Shown in pieces: positions 25,039 through 33,135 of a stretch of 52,115 bases of DNA (its first letter is position 1; each line of letters begins with the position of its first letter). Origin of the DNA: CAG-217 sp963605415 (GTDB lineage Bacteria > Bacillota > Clostridia > Oscillospirales > Acutalibacteraceae); the NCBI GenBank assembly GCA_963605415.1, contig CAVCUL010000014.1, positions 1-52,115 on the forward strand, given 5' to 3'. The position numbers and the translations under genes were made by a program. The notes beneath the pieces are model-generated. The model worked only from the letters and a program-made list of their open reading frames with translations. It did not search any database and had not been told where the DNA came from.

Positions 25039-25043
25039 ATGAT

Positions 25044-26135
25044 TCAACGATACAGTTCCTCCAAATGGGTTACGCAATTTTCAATGGAGAATGCGGCTGC
25101 TTTTTTTCTGGCCTGGCGGCTGTAGTTCTCCAGTACCTGCGGGTCAGCAAAAATCCGCTGTGCCAAATCGTCCAGTGCCGTACACAGCCCTTGCGCTGTG
25201 GCCGGTTCTGCAATCTCGCCGTCCAGACCCGGGGTGATGATTTCCGGTATGGCGCCTTTGCGAAAGGCCAGGCAGGGCAGACCGGCGGCCATGGCTTCAA
25301 TTAATGCAATGCCAAAGCCCTCCTCCCAAATTGCCGGATGTACAAACAGATCAGCCTGCTGCAGTCGCTGGGGCACATCGGTGCGATTGCCCCAAAAGGT
25401 GACCTGGTCGTTTAAGTTTAGTTCTTTGCACAGGGCCTGCATTTTCGTGTCGTAGCCATGAATATCACTGCCTACCAGATCCAAATGCAACCGGGATCGA
25501 AAGCGGGATCCGGCCACCGCCTGCAGCAGCAGGTCAATGCCCTTTACCGGCAGAATACGCCCCACATAAATCAGCCGCAGCTTCTTGCCGTCGCAGGGGG
25601 TGTGAGGGGCAAAGCGGCGCAGATCCGTGCCGTTATACACAACGGTGATTTTTTTCTCCGGCAGACGGAAAAGGCGCACGTAACTGTCTGCCACTGAGCG
25701 TGATATGGCAACAATATGTGTGGAGTATTGCGCTGCCCGACGCAGAAGCAATTTGTAGATTTTGCTCTTTATGGAAGCGTCCATACTGTCCATTGCATTG
25801 GAATGGAGATACAGCAAAAAGCGTACATTTTTCAGCCGTCGGGCGGCGTAAATATGCACAAAGCGAGTATAAGGCGAGCCGGTGTGGTCCACCACCATGT
25901 CAATATGCTGCGCTTTGCAGTAGCGCACCAGGTCAGTCGCAGCCTTTAGCGGGTGGTCCTTGGCGCCGACAGCAATCTGTACCGTGCCGCCCTGTGCGGC
26001 AATTTCATCGGCAATGGAGCCGCCTTCAAAAAGGAAGTAAAAAAAATTATTTTGATCAGAGTGACTGGTGATGTCCCGGCACAGACAAACAATGCCGCCG
26101 GGGCCGCCGCTGAGTTGCAGGTGTAAAATGTTCAT
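25044..26135 (-). CDS. Glycosyltransferase family 4
   Basis: A 363-residue GT-B enzyme. The N-terminal Rossmann domain begins MNILHLQLSGGPGGIVCLC. The C-terminal donor domain shows LIYVGRILPVKGIDLLLQAV, and the E-x7-E motif is in EEGFGIALIEAMAAGLPCLA. The start ATG (26135) overlaps the stop of the upstream gene (ATGA), which decides it over the longer in-frame start. It is a retaining transferase of the capsule repeat unit with unknown sugar. Confidence 0.9.
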   Translation of the reverse strand: MNILHLQLSGGPGGIVCLCRDITSHSDQNNFFYFLFEGGSIADEIAAQGGTVQIAVGAKDHPLKAATDLVRYCKAQHIDMVVDHTGSPYTRFVHIYAARRLKNVRFLLYLHSNAMDSMDASIKSKIYKLLLRRAAQYSTHIVAISRSVADSYVRLFRLPEKKITVVYNGTDLRRFAPHTPCDGKKLRLIYVGRILPVKGIDLLLQAVAGSRFRSRLHLDLVGSDIHGYDTKMQALCKELNLNDQVTFWGNRTDVPQRLQQADLFVHPAIWEEGFGIALIEAMAAGLPCLAFRKGAIPEIITPGLDGEIAEPATAQGLCTALDDLAQRIFADPQVLENYSRQARKKAAAFSIENCVTHLEELYR

Positions 26136-27100
26136 TTTGCGATCCGCTCCTTTATGCGAATGCACGCTTTTTGCACCTTGCGGCGCAGATCCAGGCGCTG
26201 CCGATAGCGGCGCTGCTTTTTGTCTGCCGCCGGGTTTTGCGCATTATAACGGACAATGTCTGCCCGGGTGGTGGTACCGTCTTTCGGCTCATAGCCGGCT
26301 TTGCCGATGAAATAGGTTTCTGCCGTTGGGTCAATATGTATCGGCAGGTGGCGGGAGCTGATGTGGATGTAGATGAACTCGTCAGTCAGCCACTGACCAT
26401 TCCGGTAGGCGTCCCGCATCACCCGACCGTGATTGTAGTAAAAGATCTGCTCGTCGTAGTTGCGGTGCAGACAGTTTTCCTCGGTGAGTCCCACATCTGT
26501 CAGCGCCAGTCGCTCGCTGCTCTTGGTAATATCCGCATAGTCCTGCTGATCCAAAAAGGGCAGGCCCAGTGCCTTGTATTTGGCAGCAATGCCCGATAGC
26601 TCATCAAAGACCATAATCTCTTTTGTGGTAAAGACTTTTTGGTAGTTCATGCCTATCGGTTGGCGGTAGATCGCATTGTTCTTTGGTGTGTTGCGGTACA
26701 GGGACAAATGGCCAAAGCTATAGATTTTATCATAGCGCTGCAGCCGCTCCTCTGTTAAGAACGAACGCAGATCTCCGAAAATTAAGTCAGTATCTCCATA
26801 GCCCCAAAAGGCATAGCCGGTGAGCTCCGGCGCAAAAATTTCGCCATAAGCAGGCTTATAATCACAAAGTTTATAGGGGGTGTGGAGCGTGATGGCAAAG
26901 TCAAAGCACCCGGCCACACGGCGTTGCAAAGCCGCAAAGTCGATAGGGTGCAGGTGGATATTCGGCGGCAAATCTTCAGGCGTATTGTCTGTAAACAGCA
27001 AAAAATCCACCGTTGGATTGCGCCGACAGCTTTCTGCAAACAGGGGAAAACTGTCCGGCAGTTTTCCGAAATAGCAAAGAAGAATGGCAATTTTGGTCAT
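26132..27100 (-). CDS. DUF6625-type predicted glycosyltransferase
   Basis: 322 residues. The opening MTKIAILLCYFGKLPDSFPL, followed by FLLFTD, and the AFWGYGDTDLIFGDLRSF segment, which holds a DxD-like DTD, resemble the GT-A-like DUF6625 proteins common in Firmicutes capsule loci. It has no membrane segments and a basic C-terminus. Stop and start codons overlap its neighbours by 4 bases on both sides, so it is an integral operon member. Activity and sugar are inferred from context only. Confidence 0.75.
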   Translation of the reverse strand: MTKIAILLCYFGKLPDSFPLFAESCRRNPTVDFLLFTDNTPEDLPPNIHLHPIDFAALQRRVAGCFDFAITLHTPYKLCDYKPAYGEIFAPELTGYAFWGYGDTDLIFGDLRSFLTEERLQRYDKIYSFGHLSLYRNTPKNNAIYRQPIGMNYQKVFTTKEIMVFDELSGIAAKYKALGLPFLDQQDYADITKSSERLALTDVGLTEENCLHRNYDEQIFYYNHGRVMRDAYRNGQWLTDEFIYIHISSRHLPIHIDPTAETYFIGKAGYEPKDGTTTRADIVRYNAQNPAADKKQRRYRQRLDLRRKVQKACIRIKERIAK

Positions 27101-27939
27101 AGGTTGTCACCTGTATCGTCCAAATACCAGCCGGTAAAGCCGTGCATGATCTGCTGCTCCTTGGGCGGCAGCTGCATATAGTCGCCGTAGAGCCTTTGTA
27201 AATAAGCATGGTAGCCTACGGGATTTTGAACTTCCCGTCCTTCAAAGGTGCCGGCAGTGCCGGAGGCAAAATATTCCGCAGGGTAAAAGTCGCGCCCGCC
27301 GTTGCACCAGACCAGATCGCCCACATAGTGGCAATTTGCACGGGCGGTTTTTTGTCCCAGACGGTCAATGCAATGGGTTAGGCGCTGTATACCGATGGCC
27401 TTGGCCAGCGGCTTTTGCAGGGTGCGTACTGTTTCCTTGGCCAGCCAGCGTGCACTGCCCCTCCGGCTTAAATTTATCTGGTCGGAGGCAGAGGCCAGCA
27501 GACTGTTTAGCCATTTGCTTTGTAAAATCAACAGACTGCGGCGCACCGGGTCGTCATAGAACTTGTCCAGCGGGAACAGGTCAATAAAAATGCCGATGTC
27601 CTGTTTTCTGTGCCGTACATTCTGCTCGTGCAAACGGGTGGCGGTGTTGCAGGCCTTGGCAAAGGGATAAATATAATTGTCGTCGCCGGGGCGATAAATG
27701 CGGATGTGGTCGCCAATGGTTATGCCATTGGTCAGCGCCAGCAGCCGGTCGTAGTCCGGGCGGGGAATATACAGGTCAATGTCGTCATCCCAGGGGATAA
27801 AGCCCCTGTGGCGAACGGCGCCCAAGGTGGTGCCGCCGCTGGTAAAGTAGGTAATATGATTTTGCTCAAAAAAGTCCAGCACCGCAAAGAGAATGTCCTT
27901 TTCCAGGGGCTGAATGTCTTCTTTCGGAATGGATCTCAT
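27097..27939 (-). CDS. LicD-family phosphotransferase
   Basis: A 280-residue LicD protein of the nucleotidyltransferase fold. The signature SGGTTLGAVRHRGFIPWDDD, followed by IDLYIPRPDYDRL, is present with the catalytic DDDID acidic cluster. LicD enzymes move phosphocholine or another phospho-alcohol from a CDP-activated donor to a glycan. It lies directly after a gene for a fused cytidylyltransferase-kinase (4-base overlap), which could make its CDP donor. GGAG precedes the ATG. Choline itself is not proven. Confidence 0.9.
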   Translation of the reverse strand: MRSIPKEDIQPLEKDILFAVLDFFEQNHITYFTSGGTTLGAVRHRGFIPWDDDIDLYIPRPDYDRLLALTNGITIGDHIRIYRPGDDNYIYPFAKACNTATRLHEQNVRHRKQDIGIFIDLFPLDKFYDDPVRRSLLILQSKWLNSLLASASDQINLSRRGSARWLAKETVRTLQKPLAKAIGIQRLTHCIDRLGQKTARANCHYVGDLVWCNGGRDFYPAEYFASGTAGTFEGREVQNPVGYHAYLQRLYGDYMQLPPKEQQIMHGFTGWYLDDTGDNL

Positions 27940-29510
27940 AAAATCTCCGTTTTGGTGATCTGCAGCAGCTGCAGCTGTTGGCGTGCGCTGCCGGGCTCTC
28001 TGTTTTCATAAGTAGCATTGACGGCGGTGAGGCTCAGATCAATGCGCAGTGCCGTCAGCAAGCGCCGGGGTGGCGCCCATTTGGAAAAATAGCGCAACAA
28101 AAGGCGCAGACGCTCTGCCGGGTCAAATCCCGGATTTTGCAAAATATCGTTGCGCATAAAGCGGGTAAACTCAAATTCCAACGGCGCAAGACAGCCGATG
28201 GGATCAATGGCGCAGTAACCGGCGGCGGTGCGCAGCAGATTGTAGTGGTGCAGGTCGCCGTGCAGTAAATAGTTTTGCTCCTTGCTGAATACTCGGTCAT
28301 AAAGCGCCAGGGCCTGCTGTATTTCCTGTTGTAGGATCTCTGATAAAAATGGGGATTCTTTGCTCCGCTCCAGTGCGCTTTCCAGATCCTGTCGATAGGG
28401 TGGAAAAATGGGATCAGTGTCCCGCAAGACGGCGGTCTCAACCACGTGGTCAAAGAATGCCGTCAGGCAAATATTATCGTCAAATGCGGCGTATTTGCCC
28501 GGGGCAATGCGCTTGAGCAGCAGGGCGTTACAAGGGTCGTCCGTGTCCAGCAGCGGGCACATATAGCTGGCTGACAGTTGGCGATAGGCTTCTTTTTCCC
28601 GCTGATAGCGGCCGGTATACGGCGGTACCATTTTGAGGATCACATCGCCGTGAGCCGCACTGTGGGTCTCTAAGATCAGGCCATAGGTGCTGATGTGGTT
28701 GACTGCAAAGGATTGTAGCCCCCATTTTTTTGCCAGCATTTCATACTGCGCAGGCAGCTGTTGCAGCCAGTGAGCATCAGGCGCGGCGTTCTCGTCTAAA
28801 ATATGCTGCTCCACCGCCTGCAAAAACCGCTGGCCGGGAGACAAGTTGTTCGTGTTTGCCGTGTGTTGGCTGTAGCGAGGCAGCATGTGCGCCGCATATT
28901 CCAAATCAAAATCATAGGTAATTTTCAGATTTTGCGGAAAATTAAAGTTTAGGTATTTTTTACTGCCTCGGGGCAGCTGCCAGGCCAGCTCTGTTGACGG
29001 AAACGCCGGGTCAAAATGTTCCAGCAGCAGTGGAAAGCGAAAAGCCTCCGGAGACTGGGTGATGTAATAATTTTCCCGATCCAGCGGGTCAAAATCATAG
29101 TTGCCCAACGAGCCGGTGATTTTTTGACAGGTGATGACGGCGTCTACGTTGTCCAGTCGTTCAAAGTATTCGTCGATCAGCTCCGGGTACACAAAGGGCG
29201 CCACCGCATCCAGAATACACAGATTTTGGCACGGATAATGAGCGGCAATATAATCCAGCCCGTTTTTCAGCGAGTCATAGCGCTGGGCACCGCCGGGCAC
29301 AATCTCTACCTGGCCCTGGTTCATTTGCTTGGATCTGCCGCTGTATTGTGGGTCGCACACCACCAAAATTCGGTGGGTCAGACGGGAGCGCATGGCTGCG
29401 TCAATGACATAGTCAATGACCGGCTTGCCGGCAATGAGATTGTACTGCTTGGGCAGCGCGGTACCAAAGCGTCTGCCAATGCCGCCGCTGAGAATCAGAA
29501 CGATATTCAC
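27936..29510 (-). CDS. Fused IspD/TarI-like cytidylyltransferase and APH(6)-like small-molecule kinase
   Basis: 524 residues in two parts. Residues 1-~225 form a cytidylyltransferase of the IspD/TarI fold: ILSGGIGRRFGTALPKQYN, then VDAVITCQKITGS and a QSPEAFRF stretch. Residues ~265-500 form a kinase of the aminoglycoside/hydroxyurea phosphotransferase type, with catalytic HGDLHHYNLL (H417-L426) and metal-binding AIDPIG. The start is set at the inner GTG (29510), 8 bases after AAGGAG. Phosphorylation followed by CTP activation of one alcohol would supply the adjacent LicD. The combination is unusual. The substrate (choline, ethanolamine, a polyol) is open. Confidence 0.82.
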   Translation of the reverse strand: MNIVLILSGGIGRRFGTALPKQYNLIAGKPVIDYVIDAAMRSRLTHRILVVCDPQYSGRSKQMNQGQVEIVPGGAQRYDSLKNGLDYIAAHYPCQNLCILDAVAPFVYPELIDEYFERLDNVDAVITCQKITGSLGNYDFDPLDRENYYITQSPEAFRFPLLLEHFDPAFPSTELAWQLPRGSKKYLNFNFPQNLKITYDFDLEYAAHMLPRYSQHTANTNNLSPGQRFLQAVEQHILDENAAPDAHWLQQLPAQYEMLAKKWGLQSFAVNHISTYGLILETHSAAHGDVILKMVPPYTGRYQREKEAYRQLSASYMCPLLDTDDPCNALLLKRIAPGKYAAFDDNICLTAFFDHVVETAVLRDTDPIFPPYRQDLESALERSKESPFLSEILQQEIQQALALYDRVFSKEQNYLLHGDLHHYNLLRTAAGYCAIDPIGCLAPLEFEFTRFMRNDILQNPGFDPAERLRLLLRYFSKWAPPRRLLTALRIDLSLTAVNATYENREPGSARQQLQLLQITKTEIL

Positions 29511-29515
29511 CGGGA

Positions 29516-30535
29516 TCACTCCTTTTGCGCTTCCGGAATGAAAGCATTTTCACTGAGCGCATACTTGCCGCCCTTTAGGAATTTGTGCTTGACCACCCAC
29601 CAGGCGGGTACCCAGATGTACTTGTGCATAGCGGGGGAGACGGAGCCGATCATCCAGCAGTTGCGGTCGCACTGCTTGGTGGCGGCCCGCACGGCCTTGG
29701 CTTGGTCGCTGTTCCACAGGGTGTCCCAGTCACCGATGGTATGCAGATTGCCCATAACGGCTTTCTTTGCCATGCCGTTGCAGGGGATCACATCGCAGAA
29801 CGGGTCGATAAAGAAAGCATCCTTGCTCATATCGCAGGGCAACAGCCGCTTGTTGCCGTATATGTAGTTGATGAGCCCGTGGTTAAAGTAGGCGCGGAAC
29901 CACTTTTTGGGGCTGTGGCTTTGCAGCAGCTCGTTGATGAGCGCCTCAAAATTCTGGGCCACTTTGTATTTGTCGTCGATTTTATTATCCGTTTTGCGGA
30001 AGTAGAAAGAATTGTGCAGGGTGGCGGTGGCAAACTCCATGCCCAGCTCATCGGAGATCTTATAGAGCGGCACCAGGTCCTCGCAGTTCAGGTCCTGCAC
30101 CGTCATACCGAACCCTACATCCGGGTGGCCCATTTCCACCAGCTTCTTTAAGGTGGAATAGCCTCGGTTAAAGCCGTCCGGAATGCCGCGAATGGCGTCG
30201 TTGGTCTGCTGTAGCCCCTCAATGGAAATGCGTATGCCCACCTTGGGGAACCGACGGCACAGCTCCAGGATGCGGTCTGTAAAGTACCCGTTGGTGGAAA
30301 TCACAATACGGTTGCTCTTTTTGTACAGCTCCTCCACAATATCGCCAATGTCTTTGCGAATAAAGGGTTCGCCGCCGGTGATGTTGGTAAAGGCCATTTC
30401 CGGCAGCAGGCGAATGTCGTCCAGGGTGATTTCTTCCTCCGGGCGGGTGGGATCCTTAAAGCAGTCGCACATATTGCAGTGGGCATTGCACCGATAGGTA
30501 ACAATTACGGTGCCGTATAGCGTTCGTTTGGCCAT
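29516..30535 (-). CDS. Radical SAM protein of the capsule operon
   Basis: 339 residues. The [4Fe-4S]-SAM site is CNAHCNMC near residue 14, followed by the GGEP motif (TNITGGEPFIRKDIG), the SAM-binding ISTNGY and IRISIEGL. Extra cysteines in the C-terminal half (LPCDMSK, DPFCDVIPCNG, QCDRNCW) suggest a SPASM-like auxiliary cluster. Radical SAM/SPASM proteins modify peptides or act on sugars and alcohols. Its place next to the cytidylyltransferase-kinase suggests a change to the activated alcohol or glycan, but nothing in the sequence fixes the substrate. Confidence 0.88.
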   Translation of the reverse strand: MAKRTLYGTVIVTYRCNAHCNMCDCFKDPTRPEEEITLDDIRLLPEMAFTNITGGEPFIRKDIGDIVEELYKKSNRIVISTNGYFTDRILELCRRFPKVGIRISIEGLQQTNDAIRGIPDGFNRGYSTLKKLVEMGHPDVGFGMTVQDLNCEDLVPLYKISDELGMEFATATLHNSFYFRKTDNKIDDKYKVAQNFEALINELLQSHSPKKWFRAYFNHGLINYIYGNKRLLPCDMSKDAFFIDPFCDVIPCNGMAKKAVMGNLHTIGDWDTLWNSDQAKAVRAATKQCDRNCWMIGSVSPAMHKYIWVPAWWVVKHKFLKGGKYALSENAFIPEAQKE

Positions 30536-30553
30536 AGCAATCTTCTTTCCTGT

Positions 30554-31756
30554 TTATACTTGGTAATCAGACAGTAGCTTATCTGTATAATCCTCTACGG
30601 AATCAAAGGCGTCTGCCCGGCAGGCGGCGGTCATGGCCGCCAGTCGCTCCGGCTCCAGATTCAGGCGCTCCAACGTCGCCCGCAAGGCCTCTGCATCGCC
30701 GGGGGGCAGCAGCACGCCGTTTTTGCCGTCCTGGATCAGCTCCGGTATGCCGCCAATATTGGTGCCCAGCACCGGTGTGCCCAGGGCAATACTTTCCATC
30801 ACGGAGTAGGGACAGTTCTCGTACCACACGCTGGGGTAAATGCTGCACTTGGCCGCGGAAATGCGGCGGTACAGGTCATCCCCGGTGCAAAAGCCAACAT
30901 CCGTAGTGTTTGGCAGCTGCCGGATTTCCTCTGCCATGGCACCGCTGCCGGCGAACATAAAGTGCAGCCGGGGCAGCGCCTTGGCGGCGGCCAAAATGGT
31001 ATCCATGCCCTTTTCTTTATCGTAGCGGCCAAAGTAGAGCACGTAGTCTTCTTTTTCTACCTGCGGGCGGGGCGGCACGGTGCAGAAGTTGTGCAGCACC
31101 CGGGTGCGCCCGGTTAGGTCCGGGTGTTTCTCTATCTGGCTCTGCATAAAGGCAGAGCAGCAGATCACCCGGTCGATCTCTTTGTAAGTATGGGCCTTGC
31201 GATACAGGGTGGCCTCGGCGGCGCCCAGCAGACTCTTGGCCCGGGAGCCGTGCATACACCGGTTCTGCACGCAGGGGGTGTACTTGCCGCCCAGGCAGGC
31301 GGTGCAGTTCTCCATGGTGTCCGGCCGGTTGAGCATGTGGTTGGGGCACAGCAGCTGGTAGTCATGGGCGGTGTATAAAATCCTGGTGCGCCGCCCGGTG
31401 ACTTTGTCCCAGGCGCGGATTTCTAAAATCACCGCCGGGGTCAGCTGGTAGTTAAAGTTGTTTAGGTGCACCACCTGGGGCTCCAAGTCCTCCAGCACCC
31501 GGCGCAGCTGCCGCCTGGCGTGGGTGGAGTACACTGTGCGCAGGGCATAATTTGCTTTTTTTAGCGGGTTGGCGGTGTGGTAGTCGGTGTCCTTGGTGTA
31601 GGCGCCGATCCGGTTTCCCACGCAGTTGCCCCGGTGTTCCATACCGAAGTATTCTGCCCGGTGACCCCGGCGGGCCAGTTCCGCCCCCAGACCCATCATA
31701 TAGGTTTCCGTACCCCCTTTGGGGTACAGGAATTTGTTAATAAAGAGAATGTTCAT
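30554..31756 (-). CDS. Glycosyltransferase family 4
   Basis: A 400-residue GT-B transferase. MNILFINKFLYPKGGTETYM is the N-terminal glycine-rich loop. The C-terminal VLYFGRYDKEKGMDTILAAA, then VWYENCPYSVMESIALGTPV with the E-x7-E motif, are donor-site features. A cysteine-rich insert (NCTACLGGKYTPCVQNRCMH) in the middle matches GT4 proteins with a small metal-binding loop. The start at 31756 follows AGGGAG. Probable capsule chain elongation; the sugar is unknown. Confidence 0.9.
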   Translation of the reverse strand: MNILFINKFLYPKGGTETYMMGLGAELARRGHRAEYFGMEHRGNCVGNRIGAYTKDTDYHTANPLKKANYALRTVYSTHARRQLRRVLEDLEPQVVHLNNFNYQLTPAVILEIRAWDKVTGRRTRILYTAHDYQLLCPNHMLNRPDTMENCTACLGGKYTPCVQNRCMHGSRAKSLLGAAEATLYRKAHTYKEIDRVICCSAFMQSQIEKHPDLTGRTRVLHNFCTVPPRPQVEKEDYVLYFGRYDKEKGMDTILAAAKALPRLHFMFAGSGAMAEEIRQLPNTTDVGFCTGDDLYRRISAAKCSIYPSVWYENCPYSVMESIALGTPVLGTNIGGIPELIQDGKNGVLLPPGDAEALRATLERLNLEPERLAAMTAACRADAFDSVEDYTDKLLSDYQV

Positions 31757-31757
31757 C

Positions 31758-32018
31758 TCAAGGCTCCCTGACAGACGCACAAGGGACTGTCTGCTTTTTT
31801 AGAATATAGCGGGTGGGGTACAGGAAAAAGTTGAACACCGGCACATGGAAGGTATAGAGGGCGCTGTTGCACAGGGTGTAGGCCGCTGTGTCCGGCAAAA
31901 TGCCGGCGCGTACCATACTTTGGGCAAAGTGACCCAGCACCACCAGCACGCAGGCCAGCAGCTTGGTGTCGTCTACCCATTGCAGGCGGGCTTTATTTTG
32001 CACTTTTAACCCGTTCAT
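31758..32018 (-). pseudogene. Truncated acyltransferase (AT3 family), N-terminal fragment
   Basis: 86 residues ending two bases before the next GT4 gene. LQWVDDTKLLACVLVVLGHF is the start of a membrane O-acyltransferase (acyltransferase-3) first helix with its conserved His, and FHVPVFNFFLYP matches its second segment. A full AT3 protein has about 330-380 residues and 10 membrane helices, so this is a remnant, probably left by recombination in the capsule locus. It overlaps the upstream GT4 gene by 26 bases. Confidence 0.7.
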
Positions 32019-33123
32019 ACAGTTCCAGCGTCCTCTCGGTGACCCGATCCCAGTTGTACTTTTGTAAAATATAATCGGCGGCGGTGGCCTTGCAGCGGGC
32101 TACCGTGTCCGGCTGGGCAAGCAACTGCTCCAGCAGTCGCTTTAAGTCTGTCGTGTTGCCTTTTTGAAAGGCAAAGCCGTGATCGCCGCATACTTCCGTG
32201 CATTCGGGTATATCCGAGGTGACGCAGCAATTGCCGTAGCTCATGGCCTCCAGCAGACTGATGGGCATACCCTCTAAATCCGAGGGCAGGCAGTAGAGAT
32301 AGGTGCCTGCATATAGCGCAGCCAGGGGTGCGCCCTGCACAAAGTCCGTAAAGACAATGCGGTCGTCTCCGGCTGCTTTCGCTTTCAGCTGATTGAAATA
32401 ATCCGCCGAGTGGCTGGCACCGCCGGCGATCACCAGCTTTTTGTCCGTTTGCAGTCTGCGGTAGGCGTCAATCAGATAGTGAATGCCCTTTTCCGGCACA
32501 ATGCGGCCGAGAAACAGGATATAGCCGTCCTTTTCCAGTCCAAATCGGGACAGGGGAGACAGGTCCGCCGTCTCCGGCGGGTCAATGCCGTTTCCAATCC
32601 GCACGGTCTGGCGGTGATAGGTATCTGCAAAATACTGCTGCATATCAGCAGACAGTACGATGATTTCGTCGGCATATTTGGCGGCCATATGCTCGCCAAA
32701 GCGAAGAAAGCGGGTGGCAAAGCCGCCCCATTTGGCTCGCTGCCAGTCCAGGCCGTGAATGGTGACCACGCACTTTTTGCCAAACAGCTTGGCCAGGGGC
32801 ACCATAGCCGCCGGACCCTCTGCGTGGAAGTGGATAATATCATAGCCACCGAACAGCGCCCGCACTGTGGCCAAAAAGCTGTACACAATGGCGTTGAGCT
32901 TTTTGCTGTTTGGGGTGGGCACCCAGCGGATCTGCACACCGTCCAGGCTGTGCAGGTGGCTGTGGTCGTCAAAGGCGGCACCGGCCACATGACGGCTTTT
33001 GCGATTATAGACGGTGACCCGGTGACCTTTGCGCACCATTCGGCGGGACAGCGCCTCTACCACGATCTCTACGCCGCCCTCCCGGGAGGGAATACGCTTG
33101 TGGCCAATCATTGCGATTTTCAC
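31993..33123 (-). CDS. Glycosyltransferase family 4 (Cps2T/DUF1972-like)
   Basis: A 376-residue GT-B enzyme. The N-terminus KIAMIGHKRIPSREGGVEIV is typical of the rhamnosyl/glucosyltransferases that add the second sugar in many capsule loci. The donor domain has ILFLGRIVPEKGIHYLIDAY and LEGMPISLLEAMSYGNCCV. The start codon is GTG, 8 bases behind AAGGAGG. Placed directly after the initiating transferase gene, it is the best candidate for the second sugar of the repeat unit. That is inferred from gene order. Confidence 0.9.
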   Translation of the reverse strand: MKIAMIGHKRIPSREGGVEIVVEALSRRMVRKGHRVTVYNRKSRHVAGAAFDDHSHLHSLDGVQIRWVPTPNSKKLNAIVYSFLATVRALFGGYDIIHFHAEGPAAMVPLAKLFGKKCVVTIHGLDWQRAKWGGFATRFLRFGEHMAAKYADEIIVLSADMQQYFADTYHRQTVRIGNGIDPPETADLSPLSRFGLEKDGYILFLGRIVPEKGIHYLIDAYRRLQTDKKLVIAGGASHSADYFNQLKAKAAGDDRIVFTDFVQGAPLAALYAGTYLYCLPSDLEGMPISLLEAMSYGNCCVTSDIPECTEVCGDHGFAFQKGNTTDLKRLLEQLLAQPDTVARCKATAADYILQKYNWDRVTERTLELYERVKSAK

Positions 33124-33135
33124 CGGCTTGCCTCC

